From assembly GCF_022458865.1 (NCBI RefSeq), contig NZ_JAJNMU010000010.1, positions 248,001 through 312,000 of the forward strand: a stretch of DNA of 64,000 nucleotides, in the 5' to 3' direction. The notes beneath the pieces are model-generated. The model worked only from the letters and a program-made list of their open reading frames with translations, searched no databases and was not told the origin of the DNA. Both the position numbers and the translations under genes were made by a program. This document shows, piece after piece, positions 8,036 to 16,682 of the stretch (within the stretch, counting starts at the first letter, position 1; every line of letters starts with the position of its first letter). The stretch is from Paenibacillus periandrae (GTDB lineage: Bacteria > Bacillota > Bacilli > Paenibacillales > NBRC-103111).

Positions 8036-9375
8036 AGAGTATCCTCTCCCTTTAACCAGAATTCCCTATAGCGGTTGAGCAACGGCTGCAATGGATATTG
8101 CTCGAACAGAATTTGCGCCTGCTGAAGCGAGTCGCCGAACGCATATAGCTCATGCAGCCTTCTTCTGAAGGCTTGGGGGCTGCCGAGCTTTTCCCATATT
8201 CCGCGCAGCAGCTCGCTGTCATGGGGAGCCTTGATGCCGGCTGCACCCAAAGTGGCTAAGCCGCTTATATGCTGAAGGGTTTCAAAGCCCTTCTGCAGCA
8301 GCATGCTCCCGGCCCGTTTGGCAGCCTGAGTCGGCAATGCTGCGGGCAGGAGCACGCCTTCTGGCGACAAATAGGCGCCGAGCTCCGCTGCTTGCAGCAA
8401 AGCCCCCATCGTATCGATAGCTTGCACAAGCTCCCCGAGCTCCCCTTGAACATGGAGCTCGTTACCGAGTCCGCTCGCCTCTGCCAGCGCAAACGACATT
8501 CCCGCGACAAGCTCTAGCTCCGCCTGTTGCCTCGCTGCCCACTGGTAATCTGCCCATGAGCTATGGGCTGGATCACGAAGCAATCGTTTCACGGTACTGG
8601 TATCACGATCGACCAGCACCCGGCTCCAGGGCACAAGCACGGCATTATAGGTTACCGTGACTCCAGAATCGAAGTCTGGATGGAGCCGCACTACCAGATG
8701 CTCGCTATCTATCGGCACAACTGCAAGCGTATCTGAGCCTCCCTCCTCGCGGATGAAAACCAACAGCTCATCCACGAACAACGTATCGCTGCCAAATACC
8801 TGCGTTCCTCGCAGTACAACGCCCTCCTTCGTGTAAGTTACCACTGGGTATACGGCAGCCGTGCTAGATTGCTGCGGTTGTATAGGCTGCCATGAAAGGG
8901 TGACAAGGCTGCTTTGCTCGATGAATGCTTCGATCAGCAAGTTCAACTGTTCCGCTTGGATAATCCCTCTGGGATAAACAGGCTCCAGCGGTCCGGCCTG
9001 CTCCAAGGGCAGCCCTGCATCTTTGCGCCTGTGCTCATGCCACGTAACAGCAGACCAGGCAGACAGCAGCGCATGCGCGTAATCCGCCAGCCCCGTGGCA
9101 AACACAGATCTGCCGCCTGCCAGGCTGTACAAGCCTGTCCGTTTCATCATCAGCTCATCCAATGACTTAGGGCAAGAATAAGACTGCTTTCTCAGCGGAT
9201 GCTTCGCATGACCAAACTCTTGCCCCAAGCAAGCTTTTGCCCATTCGTATGGCGCATGCCCGTCCAGCGACGGCTGCAATACCCCATCGATCTGGTATGT
9301 GCGTCTATTGGTGCGAATGCCAGCCTTCTCCACATCCACGTCGTTTTTGTGACTTGACTCCTTTGCCTGTTCCAT
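8029..9375 (-). CDS. Divergent HpaB-family paralogue
   Basis: This 448-aa protein shares the HpaB layout with the next gene: TYQIDGVLQPSLDG at the N-terminus, EGVVLRGTQVFGSDTLFVDE (compare EDGIIVRGAKMLATG), YNAVLVPWSRVLVDRD (compare FDDALIPWERVLVKED) and a helical C-terminal half with LRGIWEKLGSPQAFRRRLHELYAFGDS. It lacks the R..Y segment and the PQIDR motif, so key active-site parts appear absent. It could be a structural partner of the neighbouring enzyme or an enzyme with different chemistry. GAAAGGGTGG precedes the ATG. Overlap with the next gene suggests equal expression of the two proteins. Confidence 0.75.
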   Translation of the reverse strand: MEQAKESSHKNDVDVEKAGIRTNRRTYQIDGVLQPSLDGHAPYEWAKACLGQEFGHAKHPLRKQSYSCPKSLDELMMKRTGLYSLAGGRSVFATGLADYAHALLSAWSAVTWHEHRRKDAGLPLEQAGPLEPVYPRGIIQAEQLNLLIEAFIEQSSLVTLSWQPIQPQQSSTAAVYPVVTYTKEGVVLRGTQVFGSDTLFVDELLVFIREEGGSDTLAVVPIDSEHLVVRLHPDFDSGVTVTYNAVLVPWSRVLVDRDTSTVKRLLRDPAHSSWADYQWAARQQAELELVAGMSFALAEASGLGNELHVQGELGELVQAIDTMGALLQAAELGAYLSPEGVLLPAALPTQAAKRAGSMLLQKGFETLQHISGLATLGAAGIKAPHDSELLRGIWEKLGSPQAFRRRLHELYAFGDSLQQAQILFEQYPLQPLLNRYREFWLKGEDTLC

Positions 9376-9399
9376 CTCCAGCCACCCTTTCCTACAGCA

Positions 9400-10233
9400 T
9401 TAGCCTTTAATGCCTGTCGTTGTAATACCTTCAATGAAATACTTTTGGGCTGTGAAAAACACAACCACACAAGGCAGCAACGTGACGACCGACATCGCCA
9501 TTACCCGGTTCCAATACACCGCCCCATCCGTATCCAGCGTCATCCTCAAGCCCAACGATACCGGATATTTGGCGACACTATTGATGTAGATCAAAGCATT
9601 AAAAAATTCGTTATAGGTCCACAGAAACTGGAAGAGGCCTACCGAAACCAAAGCTGGCAAGCATAAGGGCGCAAGCACCTTGATCAAAATGCTAAATGAG
9701 CCACAACCATCCATCACGGCTGCTTCGTCCAAATCCCGGGGAATCCCCCTAAAGAACTGAATTAACAGAAATATAAAAAAGGCATTTACTCCAAGCAAAG
9801 CAGGAATATAAAAGGGCAGGTACGTATTCAGCCAGCCAAAATTTTTAAACAGCAAATACCGTGGAATCATAATCACTGCATCCGGAAGCATTAGCGTCGA
9901 TATCATTAATGCAAAGAACAGCTTTTTCAAAGGAAATTGAAACCTCGCAAAGCCGTATGCGATCAGCATGCTGGACAGAACGGTCAGCACTACGACAGGC
10001 AGCACCATGACAAAGGTGTTGCGAAAAAAAACAACATAGCTGTTTTTCCCGATTCCCTTCCAGCCCTTCACATAGGAATCCCATACAAAATCGGTTGGGA
10101 TCAAGCCAATTGAGGTAAACACCTCGGCATTCGGCTTGAATGAAGCAGCAACCAGCCATAACAGCGGATAAATAAAAGCTATGCCCACTGCCGATAGCAG
10201 CATGAACAACAAAATCTTTTGCACCCGGCTCAT
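9400..10233 (-). CDS. Carbohydrate ABC transporter permease (MalG-like)
   Basis: This 277-aa inner-membrane protein has six predicted membrane helices and the EAA loop PRDLDEAAVMDGCGSFSILIKVLAPL that contacts the ATPase. It ends with the FIEGITTTGIKG motif typical of MalG-type permeases of the CUT1 class. GGGGGAGAGG lies upstream and the ATG overlaps the end of the other permease by 4 nt. No ATPase is encoded in the operon. CUT1 systems of this group usually share an MsmX-type ATPase encoded elsewhere. The substrate is predicted to be a sugar or glycoside, by family only. Confidence 0.92.
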   Translation of the reverse strand: MSRVQKILLFMLLSAVGIAFIYPLLWLVAASFKPNAEVFTSIGLIPTDFVWDSYVKGWKGIGKNSYVVFFRNTFVMVLPVVVLTVLSSMLIAYGFARFQFPLKKLFFALMISTLMLPDAVIMIPRYLLFKNFGWLNTYLPFYIPALLGVNAFFIFLLIQFFRGIPRDLDEAAVMDGCGSFSILIKVLAPLCLPALVSVGLFQFLWTYNEFFNALIYINSVAKYPVSLGLRMTLDTDGAVYWNRVMAMSVVTLLPCVVVFFTAQKYFIEGITTTGIKG

Positions 10234-11108
10234 TTCGCCTCTCCCCCATCCTCATAATGCGTCCAGCGGTCGGAGGTTTTTAGCAGCAGAAAGGTAACTG
10301 CCAAAATAATAAGAAACAGGATCCAGGATAGAGCCGAAGCATAGCCCATTTTGAAAAAATTAAACGCCTGCTCGTACAGCATCAGTCCGTACAAAAATGT
10401 CGATTTGAGTGGACCTCCCCCTGTTATTACAAAAGCGGCGGTAAACTGCTGGAAGGCGCCAATCGTCTGCATGACCAGATTGAACAGGATGACTGGTGTC
10501 AGCAAAGGCAGTGTAATCCGAAAAAATGTTGCCAGCCTCGATGAACCATCAACCCTTGCAGCCTCATAGAGCTCCTTGGGGATTTGCTTTAAGCCTGCCA
10601 GAAAAATAACCATCGATGATCCAAATTCCCATACCGGCAGCAGAGTGATCGTAAACAGAGCTAATTTCGGACTGCCGAGCCAATCCATAGGACCAACCCC
10701 GGCATGACCCAATATTTCATTAATCAAGCCATCACGCATAAAAAGAAATTTCCATAAAATCGAGACGGCTATGCTCCCGCCAAGCAGCGAGGGCAAATAA
10801 TAAACCGTGCGGAATATACCAATTCCGCGAAGCGGGATATTCAAAATAACAGCTACCAGCAGCGCTACGGCCAGCTTGGCGGGCACAGCCATAAGTACAT
10901 AATAGAAGGTTACTTTTAAAGATTGATAAAAATCCGGATCAACAGCCATCATGCTGTAATTTTTCAAGCCAATGAATACGGGCTCACGCACCATATTGTA
11001 GTCGGTGAACGAGTAATACAAAGAAGCCAGGAAAGGATAGAGCGTCAGTACGCAGAAGCCTAAGATCCACGGGCTGATATACAGCAAGCCGACATACCAT
11101 TTACGCAT
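10230..11108 (-). CDS. Carbohydrate ABC transporter permease (MalF-like)
   Basis: This 292-aa membrane protein starts with YVGLLYISPWILGFCVLTLYP, has six predicted helices, and carries the EAA motif PKELYEAARVDGSSRLATFFRITLPLL and the GGGPLKSTFLYGLMLYEQAF stretch found in MalF/UgpA-type permeases. It lies 5 nt after the binding-protein gene and overlaps the MalG-like gene, so the three encode one importer. The Shine-Dalgarno is weak (AAGTAACGG), which suggests coupling to the gene before it. Confidence 0.92.
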   Translation of the reverse strand: MRKWYVGLLYISPWILGFCVLTLYPFLASLYYSFTDYNMVREPVFIGLKNYSMMAVDPDFYQSLKVTFYYVLMAVPAKLAVALLVAVILNIPLRGIGIFRTVYYLPSLLGGSIAVSILWKFLFMRDGLINEILGHAGVGPMDWLGSPKLALFTITLLPVWEFGSSMVIFLAGLKQIPKELYEAARVDGSSRLATFFRITLPLLTPVILFNLVMQTIGAFQQFTAAFVITGGGPLKSTFLYGLMLYEQAFNFFKMGYASALSWILFLIILAVTFLLLKTSDRWTHYEDGGEAK

Positions 11109-11113
11109 AACCG

Positions 11114-12442
11114 TTACTTGATATCCTTCAATTTTTCGTTCATTCTGCGGATTAATTCGCTTGCGCCTTGTTCAGGTGTTATTTTGCCGAAGCCTACCTG
11201 CTGCAAATAGTCTTCGCTCAGCTTGAACAACTCCTGGTTGCCGCTGATCCCATTCTCCGGGTCACCCGGCTTGGCAAGGGCAAGGCCCACCGCTTTAACT
11301 ACAGTTGCATCAATGATGTTCTGCTCGGCCAGCTTTTTGGCGTTCTTCTCTACTGGCGGCACGCTGAATACATCGCGTAAACGCTCAGCCGCCTCTGGAT
11401 CTGTCAGCAGCCAGCTGATGAACTTCGCCGCTTCCTCAGGGTTTTTCGTCGCTTTATTAATGACCAGCGGTGTGGTTGGATTGACCTGCACAGCTGAGGT
11501 TTTGGCATTCGCCGCAATCGGGAATGTAGTTACATCCAGCTGCGGAATAAAGGTTTTATGTTTGGATAATGTAGAAGCCAAGACGAACACCATACCCGCG
11601 TTCCCCTTTTGCCAGCTCACGTTCTGGGAAATATCCGGGTACAGGCTGCTTTCTGCAAGCGGCTGGAGCACACCATCGTCCAAAAGCTTTTTATAATAAG
11701 TAAAGGCTTCTGTCAGGATAGCCTGGTCAAAACCAAGCGTCTTATCGTCCTTAATCCATTGCTGGTTCGTTTGTTGTTTGACATAAGGATGAAGGAAGTT
11801 ACGGACGTCAAGCTGTGCGAGCAGATAAGCCTTAGGGTCCTGCTGATGCACCTTTTTCCCAAGTTCATGAATCTTGATCCAATCCCAGCTTGTGTCGGCG
11901 GGAATGCTAAATTTCTTGTAAAACTCCAGGTTATAGGCGATAACCATCCCGTTAACACCCATCGGCAACCCGATTAGCTCACCTCCAAATACCGTGTATT
12001 TGTTTACAAAATCCTGGTTAAAGGCTTCCAGATTCAGGTTCTTTTTCTGTGTGTTTAAATCCAGCACCAGCTTACCCTTCACTGCGATATCATCAATCCA
12101 AGTGATGCCAAGATGAGTAATGTCCGGTGCCGTGCCCCCCGCGAATTGCGTAACCAATTTTTGATAATAACCATCAAATCCGCCATATTCAGGCTCGATC
12201 GTAATATTCGGATATTTCTTCATATACAAATCTACCGCTTCTAGCACGGCTTTATGCCTATCCTCCGTTCCAAACCAGGCAAACCGCAAGGTCACCTTTT
12301 TGGCTGGCTCCTGGGGTTGGTCCTTTTGCGGCTGCACGCTTTGTCCCCCTGCAGCTGGTGTGCTGCTGCCATTATTACAGCCAACTGCAACTACCATCAT
12401 TAACGTTAATAGTATTCCAATAAATTTAGTCGGTTTTCTCAC
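11114..12442 (-). CDS. Family 1 solute-binding lipoprotein of the HpaB operon
   Basis: This 442-aa protein begins with a lipoprotein signal (KPTKFIGILLTLMMVVAVGC, lipidated Cys22), then a low-complexity linker and a family 1 extracellular solute-binding domain: VTLRFAWFGTEDRHKAVLEA, GGTAPDITHLGITWIDD and KFISWLLTDPEAAERL. The start is the GTG at 12442 with AAGGAGGAG 8 nt upstream. A longer frame reaches 12607 but has no such site. It is the first gene of the operon and would set substrate choice for the importer. CUT1 homology points to an oligosaccharide or glycoside. Confidence 0.92.
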   Translation of the reverse strand: MRKPTKFIGILLTLMMVVAVGCNNGSSTPAAGGQSVQPQKDQPQEPAKKVTLRFAWFGTEDRHKAVLEAVDLYMKKYPNITIEPEYGGFDGYYQKLVTQFAGGTAPDITHLGITWIDDIAVKGKLVLDLNTQKKNLNLEAFNQDFVNKYTVFGGELIGLPMGVNGMVIAYNLEFYKKFSIPADTSWDWIKIHELGKKVHQQDPKAYLLAQLDVRNFLHPYVKQQTNQQWIKDDKTLGFDQAILTEAFTYYKKLLDDGVLQPLAESSLYPDISQNVSWQKGNAGMVFVLASTLSKHKTFIPQLDVTTFPIAANAKTSAVQVNPTTPLVINKATKNPEEAAKFISWLLTDPEAAERLRDVFSVPPVEKNAKKLAEQNIIDATVVKAVGLALAKPGDPENGISGNQELFKLSEDYLQQVGFGKITPEQGASELIRRMNEKLKDIK

Positions 12443-12539
12443 AATATGTTTCTCCTCCTTTATGCTCTCTGCATATTTACTATAAAGGGTTTGAAGTAAA
12501 AAAAATACAACTCCAATCTTAGATTTGGTATCCTGTATG

Positions 12540-12560
12540 ACTTTTTTTAAGAAAAAAAGT
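12540..12560. promoter_or_regulatory. Perfect 9-bp palindrome between the divergent HpaB operon and YesNM pair
   Basis: ACTTTTTTT and AAAAAAAGT are separated by AAG, giving a perfect 21-nt palindrome in the centre of the 265-bp divergent promoter region. A TATAAT-like -10 for the regulator gene lies at 12673-12678. The palindrome is a candidate operator for the YesN-type regulator. Because it is A/T-only in its core, chance cannot be excluded. Confidence 0.45.
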
Positions 12561-12707
12561 ATCATTTCCCCTACAAGCATTGGTTGAAGCGTATATTTGT
12601 CAATCAAGGAACCTATACAAGAACCGAAAAATCCAGTATCCTTTTAACATATCCGATAGGATTACTTTATTTTATAATGAAAGTCCCAGACGGAGGTTGA
12701 AATTCGC

Positions 12708-13520
12708 GTGTATAAACTTGTGCTTGTTGATGATGAAGCGGAAATACGTAATGGACTCGCCCAATACTTTCCTTGGCAGCAAATTGGTTTCCATGTAGTA
12801 GAAACATTCGATAATGGATTGGACGCTTTTACATATATGGAGTCACATCCCGTCGATGTTCTGCTATGCGACATCTCGATGCCGCTTATGAGTGGACTGG
12901 AACTTATACAGAAGCTGCACGAACGGAGAATCAAAACCAAGATCCTGCTGCTGAGCGCGTTTAAAAACTTTGAGTATGCGCAGCAAGCACTAACCTACGA
13001 TGTTAAGGGATATATTCTAAAGCCTACGCACTTCAATGAAATTCATGAGATATTTTCCAAGCTTAAGGCTGAACTGGACAACGATAGTGAGCATCATCCC
13101 GATTTACAGGAGCAGCGTGCTCAGGAGGGTAACGAGGGGTCGTTCCAAGATAAAGTGATCGGTTCCATTAAAAGCTACGTTGAGCATAATTATTCCAAAG
13201 CTACTCTTGAAGACGCGTCTCGTCTGATCCGCATGAATCCTGATTACGTCAGCAAGTACTTTAAACAGAAGACAGGGCAAAACTTCTCGGACTATATCGT
13301 GGAAATCCGGATGGGCAAAGCTATCGAGCTGCTTCAAGATATTAACTACAAAACCTATGAAATCAGTGAACTGGTTGGCTACAGCTATCCAAAAAACTTT
13401 ACAAGAACTTTCAAAAAATTTTATGGCATCAGTCCCCGCGAATTTCGTAACAGCGGCGAGCTTGCGGGCGACAAACAACCAAATGAAAAATCTATTGGAA
13501 AACCAAGTGAAAACGAATGA
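12708..13520 (+). CDS. YesN-type AraC response regulator
   Basis: This 270-aa protein has a receiver domain (about 1-120: VLVDDEAEIRNGL, phospho-acceptor Asp55 in LLCDISMPLMSG, Lys in GYILKPTHF). A short acidic linker leads to an AraC DNA-binding domain at the C-terminus (TLEDASRLIRMNPDYVSKYF and GYSYPKNFTRTFKKFYGISPREFR). The start is GTG with CGGAGG 10 nt upstream. It overlaps the kinase gene by 4 nt and is divergent from the importer/HpaB operon, which is its likely target. Confidence 0.93.
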   Translation: MYKLVLVDDEAEIRNGLAQYFPWQQIGFHVVETFDNGLDAFTYMESHPVDVLLCDISMPLMSGLELIQKLHERRIKTKILLLSAFKNFEYAQQALTYDVKGYILKPTHFNEIHEIFSKLKAELDNDSEHHPDLQEQRAQEGNEGSFQDKVIGSIKSYVEHNYSKATLEDASRLIRMNPDYVSKYFKQKTGQNFSDYIVEIRMGKAIELLQDINYKTYEISELVGYSYPKNFTRTFKKFYGISPREFRNSGELAGDKQPNEKSIGKPSENE

Positions 13521-15292
13521 GCACACGATTTTTTTTCAAAAACCTGCTGCTATTTCTGGCTCCCCTATTATTTCCTGTTGTTATCCTCGGCAGCCTATCC
13601 ATCTATATTACCCAGCAATACATTCAAGGGGAAATCAATAAGAACAACCTCGTTTTGTTCAACCAATTGGATCGGAATATGGAGCAGATTTTCAATGAAA
13701 TGGAATCGCTGAGTGTTAGTCTTGGCAATCTTGATGTTTTGTTCAGGATGGAGGATATCCTCCAGACCCAAACCTTAACGTTAGAGGATATTCGGCTCAT
13801 GAAGGTTATTCAGAACTATTTGAGGGCTCCAGCCAGTGTCAAGCCTTATATTGAATCTATCTATGTATACGTAAATAATAACTATAATCAATTTCTCGCC
13901 AACGGTGCCGGATTGATCAGCCTTGATGATTTCCACGACACCTCCTGGATAAACAGCTATAACCAAAACCGCAATCTCACGGGAATCTGGACGGAATCGC
14001 GGCAAATTCAACGGTTTTCCTTCGAAAAGCCAATTTCTGTTACCACGATGTATAAAAATATGTTTTCGGCTGTCCAAACCCGTCCACGGGGCGTTATTGC
14101 CATTAATATTTATACCGATTATATCGAAAAACTGCTGGATCAAATGGCCACATACCCCAACCAGCATATTATTGTCACCGATATAGAGGGACATATCATA
14201 TTCCGTAATCATCCCGGATCTGAAACCTATGAATTTAATAGTGAGCTAATCCCTAAGAATAGCGGACCCTTCATTTGGGAGTCCGGCGGCAGCACCTACT
14301 TCGTTTCGGAGCAGCTCTCATCGGTCTCAGGGTGGCGTTACCTATCCGTAACACCGCAGTCATCTTTAAATCAGATTCCTTTTAAACTGAGCACCTTTAC
14401 TGCTTTTATCGTCCTGTTATCCTTGGGCCTCGGCCTGGCGCTTGCCTACTTGCTTACCAGACACAGCACCAACCAAATACGAAGAATGATGACCTTACTG
14501 CAGCAAGCAGAAAAGGGTGTTCCCTTGCATGAGGTCACGGCCCCGGCAATTAAGGACGAATATGGCATTATTACGGAAAAAATCATTAAAAATTTCCTAG
14601 AACAGCATTATTTGCAGGTTCAGCTTTCCGAGAAAAAGTATAAGCTGCAAGCTGCGGAATTACTAGCCTTGCAGCTGCAAATCAACCCGCACTTTTTGTT
14701 CAACACGCTTCAAACTATTTATTGGAAAGTACTTGCATTGACTGGTCAGCCCAATGAAGCCAACCAAATGCTGGAGAATTTATCCGGTTTATTAAAATAT
14801 TCGCTGGAAACTCCCCATGAAATTGTTTCGATAGATAAAGAAATCCAGAATATGCAGCATTATATCGATATCCAGCAGGTCCGGTATAAAAATAAATTGG
14901 AGATTTACTGGCAGTATGAGCATGAAGAGCTCGAAAGCGTTGGCATCGTCAAGCTGCTGCTACAACCCTTGGTGGAGAATTCCATTCAGCACGGATTGCT
15001 TGTGCACCGCCCCTTGATACAGATCAAGATCAAAATTTCCCGGCTGCCCTCACACCTCCATATTGCGATCATTGATAATGGAGCAGGTATAAGCAAATCA
15101 CGATTAGAGGAAATTCGGCTATTAATCAACGAGGATGACCATGTGTACAGCCATATTGGGCTTGCCAATACGAATAAACGAATCCGGCTAGTTTACGGTA
15201 AAGAAAGCGGGTTGACGATTCGCAGCAAGCTTGCTTGGGGAACGTCTGTATCCATGGATATTCCAATTAAGGGCCCGGAAGACAAAGATTAG
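13517..15292 (+). CDS. YesM-type sensor histidine kinase
   Basis: This 591-aa kinase has two membrane segments (about 10-30 and 290-315) around an extracytoplasmic dCache-like sensor, a short HAMP-like linker, a His_kinase domain with the phospho-acceptor His392 in LQINPHFLFNTLQ and an ATPase domain (LVENSIQHGL, IIDNGAGIS, IGLANTNKRI). This arrangement is the classic partner of YesN regulators that control sugar uptake in Firmicutes. It probably senses the imported substrate or the loaded binding protein outside the cell. Confidence 0.93.
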   Translation: MSTRFFFKNLLLFLAPLLFPVVILGSLSIYITQQYIQGEINKNNLVLFNQLDRNMEQIFNEMESLSVSLGNLDVLFRMEDILQTQTLTLEDIRLMKVIQNYLRAPASVKPYIESIYVYVNNNYNQFLANGAGLISLDDFHDTSWINSYNQNRNLTGIWTESRQIQRFSFEKPISVTTMYKNMFSAVQTRPRGVIAINIYTDYIEKLLDQMATYPNQHIIVTDIEGHIIFRNHPGSETYEFNSELIPKNSGPFIWESGGSTYFVSEQLSSVSGWRYLSVTPQSSLNQIPFKLSTFTAFIVLLSLGLGLALAYLLTRHSTNQIRRMMTLLQQAEKGVPLHEVTAPAIKDEYGIITEKIIKNFLEQHYLQVQLSEKKYKLQAAELLALQLQINPHFLFNTLQTIYWKVLALTGQPNEANQMLENLSGLLKYSLETPHEIVSIDKEIQNMQHYIDIQQVRYKNKLEIYWQYEHEELESVGIVKLLLQPLVENSIQHGLLVHRPLIQIKIKISRLPSHLHIAIIDNGAGISKSRLEEIRLLINEDDHVYSHIGLANTNKRIRLVYGKESGLTIRSKLAWGTSVSMDIPIKGPEDKD

Positions 15293-15313
15293 ATCGGCCA
15301 TATAAATAGAGAG

Positions 15314-15351
15314 GCGACATTTCGTTCAGAATCGAACAAAATGTCGCTTTT
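15314..15351 (+). terminator. Rho-independent terminator of the YesNM operon
   Basis: A 14-bp stem with one mismatch (GCGACATTTCGTTC paired to GAACAAAATGTCGC) is followed by CTTTTTT, 22 nt after the kinase stop. Confidence 0.88.
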
Positions 15352-15602
15352 TAAAATGCAACAGTTAAATGGACCAAAGTCATTCCAGCCTCGGCTGTAA
15401 CCACCTGCAAACGGTCAATGGCATTCAAATCGATGGGCTTAAATACTCTTATTAAGTGTCTGCTTTCTTGCCATAGGTCCAGTCGAAGAGTAGCATAAAA
15501 AAGAACCTCCTCAAAAGGAAGTCCCCACACTGTTATTAAATTATATCCTCCCGATATATCCTTGCCACGCACTCCACACGTGTAGAATTTAGGCTGGCTG
15601 CA
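15351..15602 (-). other. Short minus-strand frame of unclear status
   Basis: A minus-strand frame ending at 15351 reads ITVWGLPFEEVLFYATLRL before an ordinary-looking 40-residue tail. No standard start codon sits at a good distance from the only strong ribosome site, GGAGG near 15545. A second site, GAGGAGGT, precedes an ATG opening a 14-codon frame in another phase. It may be a remnant or a leader peptide. I could not decide, and the rest of the interval shows nothing. Confidence 0.2.
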
Positions 15603-16367
15603 TCATCCCTTGAGCGGGCTGATCTCTTGATACTCATAATATTGCGACTGAACTGGCGCATGTATTTGTGCTTCCACTGGCACTGGCGGCTGCTGATACG
15701 GCTCATCCACATACATGATTCTGCGCTGAATTTGCATGAGCCCATTCACAACGCGAAGCGCGATCCAAAAAAGTACAAGGCCAACGCCTACGTACAGCAT
15801 ATATTGCTGATTATAGGTCCAATCTATATGAAAATAACTAAACAAGCTATTCTCTAAAATATCAAGCTGGATTTCATTCATCAAAATGATATGTACGACT
15901 GGAAGAGCAATAAATCCTAGTCCTAATGAAATCACCGTTACCATAATAACAAAAAATACAATGCCTGTTACAAATTTTAGTAATACGAGCAGCAGATTTC
16001 GAATAAATAGCCCACTGTCAAATCCTCTCATCATTCGCATCAACCAGTTCTGCCCAGCTTCAGACTGTTGATTGTTGGTATACGAAACAAGAGGAGTCGG
16101 TAAACCTAAAATTTGTCTAATCATGCTTTGTTCAAAATTCACAATCCCATTCAACAGCTTAGCTACTCCAAAAAACAGCGGTATTCCGATAAAAATTGGA
16201 GTTAAACCGATTGATAGTGCAAGTCCCGTTATCGCTACTGTAAAATAGATAATCCCTAACGGGAGAGATAGCAATAAATAGAGGATCGTCGCATAGGTCT
16301 TTGGATTAAAAAGCACCCAATTTACTTTACCTGTCGACGTTTTTGCAGTCGCTTCTATGGCCTTCAT
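15603..16367 (-). CDS. Integral membrane protein, PF13796-like putative sensor domain
   Basis: This 254-aa protein has four to five predicted membrane helices in two pairs (about 24-75 and 120-165) plus one near 190-210, and a polar Pro/Gln-rich C-terminus (QQPPVPVEAQIHAPVQSQ). The segment YATILYLLLSLPLGIIYFTV then GLTPIFIGIPLFFGVAKL resembles the putative sensor domain usually fused to histidine kinases in actinobacteria. Here it stands alone. The ATG at 16367 is preferred over a TTG two codons earlier because AAGGAA is better spaced. Function is unknown. Confidence 0.7.
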   Translation of the reverse strand: MKAIEATAKTSTGKVNWVLFNPKTYATILYLLLSLPLGIIYFTVAITGLALSIGLTPIFIGIPLFFGVAKLLNGIVNFEQSMIRQILGLPTPLVSYTNNQQSEAGQNWLMRMMRGFDSGLFIRNLLLVLLKFVTGIVFFVIMVTVISLGLGFIALPVVHIILMNEIQLDILENSLFSYFHIDWTYNQQYMLYVGVGLVLFWIALRVVNGLMQIQRRIMYVDEPYQQPPVPVEAQIHAPVQSQYYEYQEISPLKG

Positions 16368-16682
16368 ATTCAAACACTTCCTTTGGCTTCATATGTCACG
16401 CTCTAAGTTATAAATCCATTATATCCGTCTTATTTGCCTGACATAACCGTCTTAGGGAGGGTCTGAACCTAGGCTTTAGACTAGGACTGCTCCTGTTCAG
16501 ATAAACTTATTGAAGCAAAGACGCTTTATAGTCCTTTAGACTTCATTATACCAACGATAACAAAATGAAGTGATCAGTAAGCTTATGCATAGCACTTTAT
16601 TCCTATATTTGGTATAGTTGGATTTGACAGATTTCGAGCAAATCCTCTAGCCGATGGAGAGATGATCTGAGGTTGTTAAACA
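16368..16682. other. Intergenic region with a long imperfect hairpin
   Basis: TCTGAAC (16462-16468) and GTTCAGA (16495-16501) frame an inner CTAG...CTAG pair, giving a branched stem-loop of unknown role between two divergent genes. A TTGACA hexamer lies near 16625. Nothing else was recognised. Confidence 0.3.

Noticed and set aside
11609..11977. 122-codon plus-strand frame in the binding-protein gene
   Set aside because: It is antisense to a clear lipoprotein gene and has no ribosome site.
12443..12607. N-terminal extension of the binding protein to 12607
   Set aside because: It lacks a ribosome site and would put 55 residues before a standard lipoprotein signal. GTG 12442 has AAGGAGGAG.
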